Shown here: piece after piece, positions 1 through 7,840 of the stretch
How positions within the stretch are numbered: position 1 is the stretch's first letter
How the letters are laid out: each line of letters begins with the position of its first letter
From: an uncultured Azospirillum sp.
Lineage (GTDB): Bacteria > Pseudomonadota > Alphaproteobacteria > RF32 > CAG-239
NCBI GenBank assembly: GCA_900542055.1
Contig: UQMA01000032.1
Location: forward strand, 1-15,460
Direction of reading: 5' to 3'
Length of the DNA stretch: 15,460 nt
The notes under the pieces: model-generated
Database searches by the model: none
Seen by the model: only the letters and a program-made list of their open reading frames with translations
What the model was told of the DNA's origin: nothing
Made by a program: the position numbers and the translations under genes

Positions 1-240
1 GGATTATTTCCGGTAATGGAACAATTTATTTCACGCTTAAAATCAAAAAATTATCAAAACCGTAAAGTGGCCTTTATTGAAAATGGTTCTTGGGCTCCCT
101 TATCGGCAAAACTAATGAAAACAGAGATGGAAAAGCTTAAAAATATTACCATTATAGAACCTGTTTTGACCATAAAATCTTCATTTAAGACCGAAAATCA
201 GGAAACGCTGAAAGAATTAGCAAGAAACTTATGCGAATAA
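1..240 (+). CDS. FprA-family A-type flavoprotein (flavodiiron protein), 3' end only
   Basis: The frame is open from the first base, so this is the last 79 residues of a longer protein. An internal Met lies at base 16. The stretch NRKVAFIENGSWAP followed by a short lysine-rich helix and a C-terminal hydrophobic helix matches the end of the flavodoxin domain in FprA-type flavodiiron proteins, where the FMN-binding fold closes. The family joins a metallo-beta-lactamase di-iron domain to a flavodoxin domain and reduces O2 (to water) or NO in the cytoplasm of anaerobes. The di-iron domain would lie upstream of the window and cannot be checked. A hairpin terminator follows the stop codon. The neighbouring convergent gene is pyruvate:ferredoxin oxidoreductase, an oxygen-sensitive enzyme, so the context fits anaerobic metabolism. 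A stand-alone flavodoxin-like protein remains possible. Confidence 0.75.
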   Translation, partial: GLFPVMEQFISRLKSKNYQNRKVAFIENGSWAPLSAKLMKTEMEKLKNITIIEPVLTIKSSFKTENQETLKELARNLCE

Positions 241-284
241 TATCAATACCATACTTACAAATAAGCAGTATTGCTTAAACTTTA

Positions 285-319
285 AAAAGCGGAAAAATAA
301 TTTTCCGCTTTTATTTTTT
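285..319 (+). terminator. Rho-independent terminator of the flavoprotein gene
   Basis: A perfect 12-bp stem (AAAAGCGGAAAA at 285-296, its complement at 301-312) with a 4-base loop is followed by a T-rich tail (ATTTTTT). It lies about 45 bases after the stop codon. A smaller 6-bp hairpin (TAAGCA/TGCTTA, 262-277) lies just before it. The A-rich left arm would also give a T-run on the minus strand, so it may work in both directions. Confidence 0.85.
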
Positions 320-386
320 AGTAAGGCAAGAATATTTAAATTATATTCAAACAAAATAAATCAACACTCAAATATAATTACGAAAC

Positions 387-419
387 AAAAAAAGCAGGCT
401 TTTCAGCCTGCTCTTTTTT
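387..419 (-). terminator. Rho-independent terminator of nifJ, probably bidirectional
   Basis: An 8-bp stem (AGCAGGCT at 393-400, AGCCTGCT at 405-412) with a 4-base loop is flanked by A7 on the left and T7 on the right. Read on the minus strand it follows the nifJ stop codon and ends in a T-run. The T-run on the + side means it could also stop readthrough from the flavoprotein gene. Confidence 0.85.
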
Positions 420-435
420 TATTTTTATCGAAAAA

Positions 436-3400
436 TTATTCGACAATCTTAAACTCTGACATATGCTCCAAGAGTTCACGTTTTTCTTTAACGTTTTCCT
501 GAGCTTTATTCAGCAAGGTTTCATAACGTTCCGGATTCATTTTGTTAACAATCTGGAAACGTGTTTCATTTGCCATATATTCAGACAAAGGTTTGCTTGG
601 TGCTTTAGAATCAAGCATCAACGGAGCTTTGCCGGCGACAATATTATCCGGATTGTAACGATACAACGGCCAGCTGCCGCTTTCTACGGCTGCTTTTTGG
701 TGATCCAAACCATCATTAAGGTTGAAACCTTGAGCAATACAGTGGCAGTAAGCAATAATCAAAGACGGACCATCAAAAGCTTCTGCTTCGTTCATTGCTT
801 TAATCAGCTGCATATCGTTAGCACCGGCAGAAACCTGCGCAACATAAACATTGCCGTAAGACATAGCAATCATACCCAAATCTTTCTTAGGCAAAGCCTT
901 ACCTGCGGTTGCAAATTTAGCGCTTGCGCCCATAGGAGTAGCTTTTGACTGCTGTCCGCCTGTGTTCGAATATACACCGGTATCCATAACCAAAATATTG
1001 ATATTTTTACCGGAAGCAATTGCATGATCCAAACCGCCGAAACCAATATCATAAGCCCAACCGTCGCCGCCGAGAATCCACAAAGATTTCTTAATCAGGT
1101 AGTCGGCAAGCTTATCAAGATGTTTAGCTTCTTCGGTGTCAATTTTAGCCAAAGCTGAACGCAATTCTTTAACATTGTCGCGTTGAGCATCAATTTCGGC
1201 ATCTGTTGACTGAGGATTGCTCAAAATCTTGTCGGCAACAGAACCAACCTTATCTTTCAAGCCTTCCAACAAAGATTTTGCAAAAGCTGTTTGCTGATCA
1301 ATAGAGAATCTCATACCCAAACCAAATTCAGCATTGTCTTCAAATAAAGAGTTTGCCCAAGCCGGACCATGACCCTTTTCATCTTTTGCATACGGAGTTG
1401 TCGGCAAGTTGCCTGAATAAATTGAAGAACAACCTGTTGCATTGGCAACAACCATTCTGTCACCGAACAATTGAGTCAGCAATTTAACATAAGGAGTTTC
1501 ACCGCAACCTGCGCAAGCGCCGGAAAATTCAAATAAAGGCTGAATCATCTGAGTTGTTTTAGGCATATTCTTGGCAACTTCAGTTCTCTTAACATAAGGC
1601 AGAGTTTCAAAGAATTTCCAATTTGCAACTTCAGCTTCGAGATGATTTTCGATATGATCCATATTAATAGCTTTTTTAGCGGCATCTTCTTTGTTTTTAG
1701 CCGGACAAGCAGAAGTACAAATACCGCAGCCTGTGCAGTCTTGAGCAGAAATCTGCAAAATAAATTTCTTGCCTGCAAATTCTTTGCCTTTATAATCAGC
1801 TGTTTTCAAAGTAGCCGGAGCATTTTTGAGCTGTTCATCATCGGCAACTTTCATACGGATAACACCATGCGGACAAACCAAAGAGCATTTACCGCACTGA
1901 ATGCAGACAGAAGGATCCCAAACCGGAATTTCTGTTGCAATGCAACGTTTTTCATATTGAGTTGTACCTGTCGGCCATGTGCCGTCAACAACTTCTTCAA
2001 AAGCAGAAACCGGCAACTGATCACCGCGATCAGCAATCAACTCAGCTGTCAGTTTTTTGACAAATTCAGGCGCATCAGCAGGAACAGGAGCCTGACGACC
2101 GAATGTAGAAGTTACATGATCAGGATATTTAACTTCATGCAAGTGAGCCAAAGAAGCGTCAACTGCTTGGAAGTTTTTCTGAACAATAGCATCGCCCTTT
2201 TTGCTGTAAGTTTTTTTAATTGCATTCTTAATTTGAGCAATAGCTTCATCTTTCGGCAAAATATTTGAAATTGCGAAGAAGCATGTTTGCATAACAGTGT
2301 TAATGCGCTGTCCCATACCTGTTTCACGGGCAACTTCAACCGCATTAATTGTATAGAATTTCAATTTTTTAGAAATAATCTGTTCCTGAACTTCTTTCGG
2401 CAGATGTTCCCAAACTTCTTCGGCTTTGTAAGGAGCATTCAACAAGAATGTTGCACCTTCTTTGGCAATTTTCAGAATATCTACTTTGTTCATGAACGGG
2501 AATTGGTGGCAGGCAACAAAATCAGCCTTGCTGATTAAATAAGCCGACTTAATCGGATTATCAGAGAAACGCAAGTGAGAAGTTGTCATCGAACCGGATT
2601 TGCGGCTGTCATATACAAAATAGCCCTGTCCATATTTTCCGGCATCTTCAGCAATAATTTTAATAGAGTTTTTATTAGCACCTACGGTACCGTCAGCGCC
2701 CAAACCGAAGAATACGGCACGAACAACATCTTTTGGTTCAGTGTCAATACTGTCGTCAAACGGCAAAGAAGTTTTGTTGACATCATCATTGATACCAACA
2801 GAAAAACCGTTAATCGGAGCAGCGGCAAAGCCATTGTCGAAAACAGCTTTAACCATTCCGGGGGTAAATTCTTTTGAAGACAAGCCATAGCGTCCACCGT
2901 AAATTTTCGGCAAAGAAGTCAATTTGCCGTTAGCAAATGCCTGTGACAAAGTAGCAACAACGTCCAAATAAAGAGGTTCACCAGTTGAACCGGATTCTTT
3001 TGTACGATCCAAAACAGAAACAACTTTAACAGTCTTTGGCAAAGCTTTTAAGAACGATTCTTCTGGGAAAGGACGATAGAGATGAACTTTCATAACACCT
3101 AATTTAGCGCCTTGAGCATTCAGATAAGCAATGGTTTCTTCAACCGTTTCAGCGCCGGAACCCATAATAACGATAACCTGTTCAGCATCTTCAGCACCGA
3201 CATAGTCAACAACGTGATATTGACGACCTGAAATTTTGGCAAATTTGTTCATTTCTTCCTGAACAATGCCTTCAACTTTTTTATAATAAGGATTAGAAGC
3301 TTCACGTCCCTGGAAGAAAACATCAGGATTCTGAGCTGTACCGCGGATAACCGGAGCCTCAGGGCGCAGAGCGTGTTTGGCGTTGAAAGTATAGTCAACA

Positions 3401-3993
3401 CCTTCAAGCATAGCTTTCAAATCATCGTCAGAAAGCAATTTGATTTTTTTTATTTCGTGAGAAGTGCGGAAACCGTCAAAAAAATGCATAAACGGAACGC
3501 GTGAGCGCAATGTTGAAGTCTGAGCAATAGCAGCAAAGTCGTGAGCTTCCTGCACCGAATTTGAGCAAAGCATTGCAAAACCGGTTTGACGGCAGCTCAT
3601 AACATCGGTATGATCGCCGAAAATAGACAATGCGTGATAAGCCAAAGAACGAGCCGCAACATGCATAACAAACGGTGAAAGTTCACCGGCGATTTTATAC
3701 ATATTCGGAATCATCAACAACAAACCTTGCGAAGCAGTGAAAGTTGTTGTCAAAGCACCGGCTTGCAAAGAACCGTGGCAAGCACCGGCGGCACCTGCTT
3801 CTGACTGCATTTCCTGAACTTCCGGAATCATGCCCCAAATATTTTTCTGTTTGGCGGCAGACCAAGCGTCAGCCCATTCCCCCATCGGAGAAGACGGAGT
3901 AATCGGGTAAATAACGCAGACTTCATTCATACGATGGGCAACGGAAGCGGCTGCTTCGTTACCATCCATCATTTTCATTTTCACTTCTGACAT
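436..3993 (-). CDS. nifJ: Pyruvate:ferredoxin (flavodoxin) oxidoreductase, single-chain
   Basis: A cytoplasmic TPP and iron-sulfur enzyme that oxidises pyruvate with CoA to acetyl-CoA and CO2, passing electrons to ferredoxin or flavodoxin. The 1185 aa match the usual length of homodimeric single-chain enzymes. Visible landmarks in order: the N-terminal pyrimidine-binding domain with YPITPSSPMGE (residues 29-39); the transketolase C-like and gamma domains (roughly 260-620); an 8Fe-8S ferredoxin domain with C697/C700/C703/C707 and C753/C756/C759/C763; proximal-cluster cysteines C827, C830, C855 and probably C1085; and the TPP-binding GDGWAYDIG (976-984) with its Asn partner near DTGVYSNTGGQ (1004-1014). 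All key residues appear intact. The start is supported by an AAGGA Shine-Dalgarno 6-7 bases upstream. The gene stands alone between a terminator and a divergent intergenic region. Whether ferredoxin or flavodoxin is the partner cannot be decided from sequence. Confidence 0.97.
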   Translation of the reverse strand: MSEVKMKMMDGNEAAASVAHRMNEVCVIYPITPSSPMGEWADAWSAAKQKNIWGMIPEVQEMQSEAGAAGACHGSLQAGALTTTFTASQGLLLMIPNMYKIAGELSPFVMHVAARSLAYHALSIFGDHTDVMSCRQTGFAMLCSNSVQEAHDFAAIAQTSTLRSRVPFMHFFDGFRTSHEIKKIKLLSDDDLKAMLEGVDYTFNAKHALRPEAPVIRGTAQNPDVFFQGREASNPYYKKVEGIVQEEMNKFAKISGRQYHVVDYVGAEDAEQVIVIMGSGAETVEETIAYLNAQGAKLGVMKVHLYRPFPEESFLKALPKTVKVVSVLDRTKESGSTGEPLYLDVVATLSQAFANGKLTSLPKIYGGRYGLSSKEFTPGMVKAVFDNGFAAAPINGFSVGINDDVNKTSLPFDDSIDTEPKDVVRAVFFGLGADGTVGANKNSIKIIAEDAGKYGQGYFVYDSRKSGSMTTSHLRFSDNPIKSAYLISKADFVACHQFPFMNKVDILKIAKEGATFLLNAPYKAEEVWEHLPKEVQEQIISKKLKFYTINAVEVARETGMGQRINTVMQTCFFAISNILPKDEAIAQIKNAIKKTYSKKGDAIVQKNFQAVDASLAHLHEVKYPDHVTSTFGRQAPVPADAPEFVKKLTAELIADRGDQLPVSAFEEVVDGTWPTGTTQYEKRCIATEIPVWDPSVCIQCGKCSLVCPHGVIRMKVADDEQLKNAPATLKTADYKGKEFAGKKFILQISAQDCTGCGICTSACPAKNKEDAAKKAINMDHIENHLEAEVANWKFFETLPYVKRTEVAKNMPKTTQMIQPLFEFSGACAGCGETPYVKLLTQLFGDRMVVANATGCSSIYSGNLPTTPYAKDEKGHGPAWANSLFEDNAEFGLGMRFSIDQQTAFAKSLLEGLKDKVGSVADKILSNPQSTDAEIDAQRDNVKELRSALAKIDTEEAKHLDKLADYLIKKSLWILGGDGWAYDIGFGGLDHAIASGKNINILVMDTGVYSNTGGQQSKATPMGASAKFATAGKALPKKDLGMIAMSYGNVYVAQVSAGANDMQLIKAMNEAEAFDGPSLIIAYCHCIAQGFNLNDGLDHQKAAVESGSWPLYRYNPDNIVAGKAPLMLDSKAPSKPLSEYMANETRFQIVNKMNPERYETLLNKAQENVKEKRELLEHMSEFKIVE

Positions 3994-4169
3994 TTTATAT
4001 CCTTATAAATTTGTTAGTATAAGTATTTAGAAAAAAATTTTCTGTCCGCTGTATACCACGCTATGATTCAAAAATCCACCAAAAAATAATGTTTTTGAGC
4101 AAGATAATTAACCATATTTTTGCAAAATGTCTTTATAAGAAACAATAAAAAAACAATTGGGAGATATTT

Positions 4170-4457
4170 ATGTTAAAAAAATTTTTAGCAATCGGGACCT
4201 TGCTCGCTCTGGCAGCTTGCACAACCGTTTCAGATGAAGGAAAAACACCGCGCACGGAAGTCGGACGCCTAAACGGCTGCATGCTGGACGGGGCGTATGA
4301 TTTGAAAGCCGCCGGAAAATTGGCGGGACAAAACAAATGGACCGTTGCCCGCAATATTTTGAGTTCCTGCGAACGAAAACTTAATCTCTCTCCTGCTGAA
4401 ATCAACGAAACACAGAGCTTAAACATTATCGTCAGCGTAATCGACACACTAAAATAG
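4170..4457 (+). CDS. Small predicted lipoprotein of unknown function
   Basis: The 95-residue protein starts with two lysines and a hydrophobic stretch ending in a lipobox, LAAC, with the lipidated cysteine at residue 17. It should be cleaved by signal peptidase II. Thr follows the Cys rather than Asp, so the outer membrane is the likelier destination. The mature part is about 78 residues, with two further cysteines (in NGC and SSC) that could form a disulfide and a largely helical C-terminus. I recognise no family. A GGGAGA Shine-Dalgarno lies 6-7 bases before the ATG. The methyltransferase gene begins 8 bases after its stop codon, so the two are probably cotranscribed, but no functional link is evident. 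The 176-base gap to nifJ must hold divergent promoters; no clear consensus elements were found there. Confidence 0.85.
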   Translation: MLKKFLAIGTLLALAACTTVSDEGKTPRTEVGRLNGCMLDGAYDLKAAGKLAGQNKWTVARNILSSCERKLNLSPAEINETQSLNIIVSVIDTLK

Positions 4458-4465
4458 GCATTAAA

Positions 4466-5200
4466 ATGGCGGAATATACAAACGACTATTTGCTTGATAA
4501 ACAAATAAAAATTTTTCAACCGACAAACGGTTACCGCGCTTCAAGCGATGCGGTGCTTTTGTCTTCGGTTGTCGGCAATGTCCGCCAAAATGAAAAAATA
4601 CTTGATTTAGGCTCAGGAACAGGAGCTGTTTCATTATGTCTGGCTCACCGTTTTCCGTCTGCCGAAATAACGGGATTTGAAATTCAGCCGTTTCTGGTTG
4701 AACTTTCAAACCTAAGCGCTGCCGCCAATAATTTTGACAATCTCCGCTTTATCAATCGAGATTTACGAATTGCCAGCCATGAAGGACACGGACAATTTCA
4801 TCATGTTGTCAGCAATCCGCCCTATGCCGCCGAAGATATGCCCTCTCCGAACAAAAGCAAAGCCTGCGCCCACAATTTTCAAAACTTCAGCCTTGCGGAA
4901 TGGTTGGAACAAGCTTTAAAATTCTTACGTCCTCAAGGATACTTATATCTTGTCAACAGAGCTGAAGCCATTGACGAAATTTTATTCAAACTCCACGGCA
5001 TTACTGGTGATATCTGTATAATTCCGCTTTATTCAAAGCATGGACAGAATGCCAAAAGGGTTTTAATCCGCGCCCGCAAAAGCAGCCATGGCAAAACGCG
5101 GATTTTTGCCGGATTGACAATTCATCAGGATAACGGCGCCTATACGCCCGCCGCTCAAAAAATTCTGCGTAACGGTTGCTGTATATTTGATCAATTATAG
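4466..5200 (+). CDS. TrmN6/YfiC-like tRNA adenine-N6 methyltransferase
   Basis: A class I SAM-dependent methyltransferase of 244 aa. Motif I is ILDLGSGTGA (residues 45-54), the acidic end of strand 2 is E72 in GFEIQP, and the catalytic NPPY that marks amino-group (adenine or glutamine) methylation is at 117-120. The N-terminal QPTNGYRASSDAVLL (18-32) matches the start of TrmN6/YfiC proteins, which methylate A37 of tRNA-Val in enterobacteria. I infer a tRNA m6A role; the exact substrate in this lineage is not shown. It follows the lipoprotein gene by 8 bases with only a weak ribosome binding site, suggesting translational coupling. Its last 10 bases overlap the end of the convergent gene on the minus strand, with no terminator hairpin between them. 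Confidence 0.88.
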   Translation: MAEYTNDYLLDKQIKIFQPTNGYRASSDAVLLSSVVGNVRQNEKILDLGSGTGAVSLCLAHRFPSAEITGFEIQPFLVELSNLSAAANNFDNLRFINRDLRIASHEGHGQFHHVVSNPPYAAEDMPSPNKSKACAHNFQNFSLAEWLEQALKFLRPQGYLYLVNRAEAIDEILFKLHGITGDICIIPLYSKHGQNAKRVLIRARKSSHGKTRIFAGLTIHQDNGAYTPAAQKILRNGCCIFDQL

Positions 5201-5823
5201 TTAAAAAAGAGCAGATTATTTTCCCCTTGCGCCTGAGCCCTTTGTAACGCCACAATTGCCTCTTCGACCAAAGTTTTGGCTTTTGTTTCCTGCCCGTCAT
5301 ACAAACTCACTCCCATACTGGTCATAACTTTTTCGCCGTTTTTCAAAGGCTGTCGGAAAATCGTGCGGATTTTGCTGAGTTCGACATCAATATCTTCCTG
5401 TCCGCTCAGTCCTGCTATCATCACCCAAAAGCTATATCTGATACCGCGCGCTATCGTATAATTGGCTGGTAAATACATTTTCATTCTTACTGTCATTTCA
5501 CGCAAAACGCTTTCAGGTTCAGCCAACAAATTGAAATTATCGATATTTATACCCAAAACAGCTATTTTATTGCGTTTTAACCTTATATCTTTATAATTTT
5601 CATAATTTATTGTGGTTTGCAGCCTGTCTTCAAACAAATAATAGCTTGGAAGCCCTGTTTGAGCGTCAAACATGCAAGCCGTCACATGATAGTCGGGGTC
5701 TCGTAATTCGTTTGTAATACCGCGTCTTACGGAACCATACTTAAATTCTTCTTCCAATTCGACCTCCCTTTCTATATTCGAAATATGGTGTTTTTTCTTC
5801 AAAAAACAAGCTGCCGGTCGCAT
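5191..5823 (-). CDS. Degenerate GGDEF-domain protein
   Basis: A 210-aa protein. After about 50 charged N-terminal residues it follows the diguanylate cyclase pattern: DAQTGLPSYYLFEDRL (53-68) matches the D-x-LTGLPNR opening, IAVLGINIDNF (87-97) matches the first metal-binding strand with D95 kept, and the C-terminal GVSLYDGQE...AL.RA.AQGENN matches the end of the fold. The signature GGDEF itself is replaced by IRYSF (128-132, preceded by the usual A-R). Diguanylate cyclase activity is therefore unlikely, and a nucleotide-binding or protein-interaction role is inferred. No transmembrane or sensor domain is present. It begins 2 bases after the rpoH stop codon, with no strong Shine-Dalgarno, so translation is probably coupled to rpoH and its function may relate to the stress response. 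The start codon choice is uncertain. It overlaps the convergent methyltransferase gene by 10 bases. Confidence 0.75.
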   Translation of the reverse strand: MRPAACFLKKKHHISNIEREVELEEEFKYGSVRRGITNELRDPDYHVTACMFDAQTGLPSYYLFEDRLQTTINYENYKDIRLKRNKIAVLGINIDNFNLLAEPESVLREMTVRMKMYLPANYTIARGIRYSFWVMIAGLSGQEDIDVELSKIRTIFRQPLKNGEKVMTSMGVSLYDGQETKAKTLVEEAIVALQRAQAQGENNLLFFNYN

Positions 5824-5825
5824 AT

Positions 5826-6695
5826 TTACTGCATAACGCTGTTACGGATTTTTCGAATGGAATTTAACTCGATTTGACGTACCCGCTCTTTTGAAATGGC
5901 ATAATATTTGCTCAAATCGTCCAATGTAATCGACTTTTCGCACAAACGCCTTTTAAATAAAATATCTTTTTCACGCGTATTAAGGCAGGCAAACGCCTTT
6001 GTAAACAATTTTCGCCGTTGCTGTAAAATTTCGTTGCGGCTGATAAGTTCTTCCTGATTAGGTTTGCCATCCGCAATAAAATCCAAAAGTTCGCTGCCGT
6101 TTTCGGAAGAACTGTCAACCACGGCATTAAGCGAACCATCATGTGTTTTCAAGCGCATATTCATTTCCGTAACATCCTGCACGCTGACATTCAGCAAATC
6201 GGCAATATTTTTCAACACATCATGCGACATCTCTCGGTCATCGGTCAAATTAAGACGATTTTTCATTTTGCGCAAATTAAAAAACAGCTTTTTCTGAGCA
6301 GCGGTTGTCCCGATTTTAACCAGCGACCACGAATTGAGCACATATTTTTGAACAGAAGCTTTAATCCACCATAAAGCATAAGTTGAAAAACGATATCCTT
6401 TTTCGGGATCAAACTTATCAACGGCATACAGCAAACCTATATTTCCTTCAGAAATCATTTCTGACAAAGGCAAACCGTACCCCTTGAATTTTGAAACGAC
6501 TTTTACCACCAAACGCAAATGAGAGGTAATTAAAATATAAGAAATTTTAGCATTGCGGGTTTGAACATATTCGCTTGCCAAACGATATTCTTCATGCGGT
6601 TCCAAAATCGGAAAACGCCTGATATTTTGCAAATATCTGGTCAAATTGACTTCTGGTGAAAATTCTTCTGCTGAAAAACTTATTTCATTATTCAT
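5826..6695 (-). CDS. rpoH: RNA polymerase sigma-32 factor RpoH
   Basis: Alternative sigma factor that directs RNA polymerase to heat-shock promoters. The 289 aa from the chosen start contain the RpoH-type region 1.2 motif RRFPILEPHEEYRLA (26-40), region 2 with SEGNIGLLYAVDKFDPEKG and YALWWIKASVQ (82-116), a perfect RpoH box QKKLFFNLR (134-142) that separates RpoH from housekeeping and other sigmas, and a region 4 helix-turn-helix near the C-terminus (ISKERVRQIE). The start at 6695 is chosen because AGGAG sits 8 bases upstream; a longer frame back to 6734 would need a TTG and would cover that site. It lies 66 bases after rluD in the same direction and 2 bases before the degenerate GGDEF gene. 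A 9-bp inverted repeat in its leader overlaps the Shine-Dalgarno (separate entry). Confidence 0.95.
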   Translation of the reverse strand: MNNEISFSAEEFSPEVNLTRYLQNIRRFPILEPHEEYRLASEYVQTRNAKISYILITSHLRLVVKVVSKFKGYGLPLSEMISEGNIGLLYAVDKFDPEKGYRFSTYALWWIKASVQKYVLNSWSLVKIGTTAAQKKLFFNLRKMKNRLNLTDDREMSHDVLKNIADLLNVSVQDVTEMNMRLKTHDGSLNAVVDSSSENGSELLDFIADGKPNQEELISRNEILQQRRKLFTKAFACLNTREKDILFKRRLCEKSITLDDLSKYYAISKERVRQIELNSIRKIRNSVMQ

Positions 6696-6703
6696 AAAAA
6701 TAT

Positions 6704-6739
6704 ACTCCTGTTGATATTGAACATAAAAAGTCAACAGGA
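6704..6739 (-). promoter_or_regulatory. Inverted repeat in the rpoH leader overlapping its ribosome binding site
   Basis: On the mRNA strand TCCTGTTGA (6739-6731) pairs with TCAACAGGA (6714-6706), a perfect 9-bp stem with a 16-base loop. The right arm contains most of the AGGAG Shine-Dalgarno (6708-6704) of rpoH, whose ATG is 8 bases further on. Folding would hide the ribosome binding site. RpoH translation is controlled by mRNA structure in E. coli, so a thermosensor-like switch is a reasonable inference. Because a short T-run follows, a weak attenuator after rluD is the main alternative. Confidence 0.6.
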
Positions 6740-6761
6740 AAAGGTATAAAATATTTTCAGA

Positions 6762-7757
6762 CTATCGGGTAGACGGTATTTTTAGTTCACAGTGTTCCAA
6801 AATTTCGATCAGGTCCTGAGGAAACGGCGCTTCAAATTGCAGCCAACTGCCGTTAATCGGATGCTTGAATCCCAAAGAAGCAGCATGAAGAGCCTGCCGC
6901 GGAAAAGAATTTATAAAACTTTTGATTTCCGCAGGCAGTCCTTTAATCGATGTTTTTCCAGATTTTTCATAAACCTTGTCGCCAACCAAATTGCAGCCTA
7001 TTGAAGACATGTGCACTCTTATTTGATGGGTTCTTCCAGTTTCAAGATTGCATTTTACCAAACTTACTGCTCCGTTGCAGGTACACAAAGTTTGATAATG
7101 TGTAACTGCGTGTTTTCCTCCCGCCGAAACCAAAGCCATCTTCTTGCGGTCAAATCTGCTGCGGGCAATATTTCCTTCAATCGTACCGTTTTGCGGATTA
7201 GGCAAACCGTAAACAACCGCGTAATAGGTTCGTTCAATACTGTGTTCAAAAAACTGTTCTGCCAATCCGCGGTGAGCCGCATCGTTTTTCGCCACCACCA
7301 GCAAACCGCTGGTATCTTTGTCTATTCTGTGCACAATCCCCGGACGTTTTACCCCGCCCACTCCTGAGAGATTGTCGCGGCAATGATAGAGCAAAGCATT
7401 AACCAAAGTCTTGTCCGGCGCACCGGGAGCCGGATGCACAGTCATTCCCGCCGGTTTGTTTACGACAATCAGATCATTATCTTCATACACAATGTCCAAC
7501 GGAATATTTTGCGGCTGCGGATCAGCTGCCGTTGCTTCGGGAACATTAACGCAAAAACTGTCTCCGACCCTGACTTTGAAATCATTTTCGGTAATAACCG
7601 TATCATCAAGAATAACATTTCCCGACAAAATAAGCCTTTGCAGCATCGAACGCGAAAAATCGGGCAACGTTTCAGTTAAAAATTTATCAAGCCGCAAACC
7701 AGCCTGCTCAGGTGCAGCGGGGGCTGAAAAATATAGATTATTATCGTCAATCTTCAT
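6762..7757 (-). CDS. RluD-like large-subunit rRNA pseudouridine synthase (RluA family)
   Basis: A 331-aa RluA-family enzyme that isomerises specific uridines in RNA to pseudouridine. It has an N-terminal S4-like RNA-binding domain (about residues 20-80, starting LRLDKFL), then the catalytic domain with VVNKPAGMTVHP (98-109), the catalytic motif HRIDKDTSG (143-151, catalytic Asp D146), a kinetic Tyr in ERTYYAVVYG, and the GRTHQIRVHM motif. The S4 domain plus rluD-type spacing suggests the 23S rRNA helix 69 enzyme, but specificity is inferred. The open frame extends to 7826, but the promoter at 7792-7819 lies inside that extension and the extra residues are not conserved in the family, so the ATG at 7757 is preferred although its Shine-Dalgarno is poor. 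It is the first gene of an operon continuing into rpoH. Confidence 0.93.
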   Translation of the reverse strand: MKIDDNNLYFSAPAAPEQAGLRLDKFLTETLPDFSRSMLQRLILSGNVILDDTVITENDFKVRVGDSFCVNVPEATAADPQPQNIPLDIVYEDNDLIVVNKPAGMTVHPAPGAPDKTLVNALLYHCRDNLSGVGGVKRPGIVHRIDKDTSGLLVVAKNDAAHRGLAEQFFEHSIERTYYAVVYGLPNPQNGTIEGNIARSRFDRKKMALVSAGGKHAVTHYQTLCTCNGAVSLVKCNLETGRTHQIRVHMSSIGCNLVGDKVYEKSGKTSIKGLPAEIKSFINSFPRQALHAASLGFKHPINGSWLQFEAPFPQDLIEILEHCELKIPSTR

Positions 7758-7791
7758 ACAAAATTCATATTTTATAAATAAAGTTACAATT

Positions 7792-7819
7792 ATTATAAGC
7801 ATAAATACGATTTTTTCAA
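7792..7819 (-). promoter_or_regulatory. Sigma-70-type promoter of the rluD-rpoH operon
   Basis: On the minus strand TTGAAA (7819-7814) and a perfect TATAAT (7797-7792) are separated by 16 bases. Transcription would start near 7785, about 28 bases before the rluD ATG at 7757. It lies in the 83-base gap shared with the divergent 95-aa membrane protein gene. Confidence 0.7.
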
Positions 7820-7840
7820 AAAGCAAGGATAATAAAAGCT

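Noticed and set aside
463..948. Open frame of 161 codons on the + strand inside the nifJ gene
   Set aside because: It is antisense to conserved PFOR sequence. Its composition (Phe/Ile/Asn-rich, no domain) is that of a shadow frame, as for the similar frames at 1642-2268, 2287-2538 and 2575-2877.
4029..4043. Short inverted repeat of A and T upstream of nifJ as an operator
   Set aside because: It is low-complexity A/T sequence, expected by chance at this base composition.
7758..7826. N-terminal extension of the RluD-like protein with a hydrophobic stretch
   Set aside because: It would need a TTG start or an ATG within the promoter at 7792-7819, and the family has no membrane segment there.
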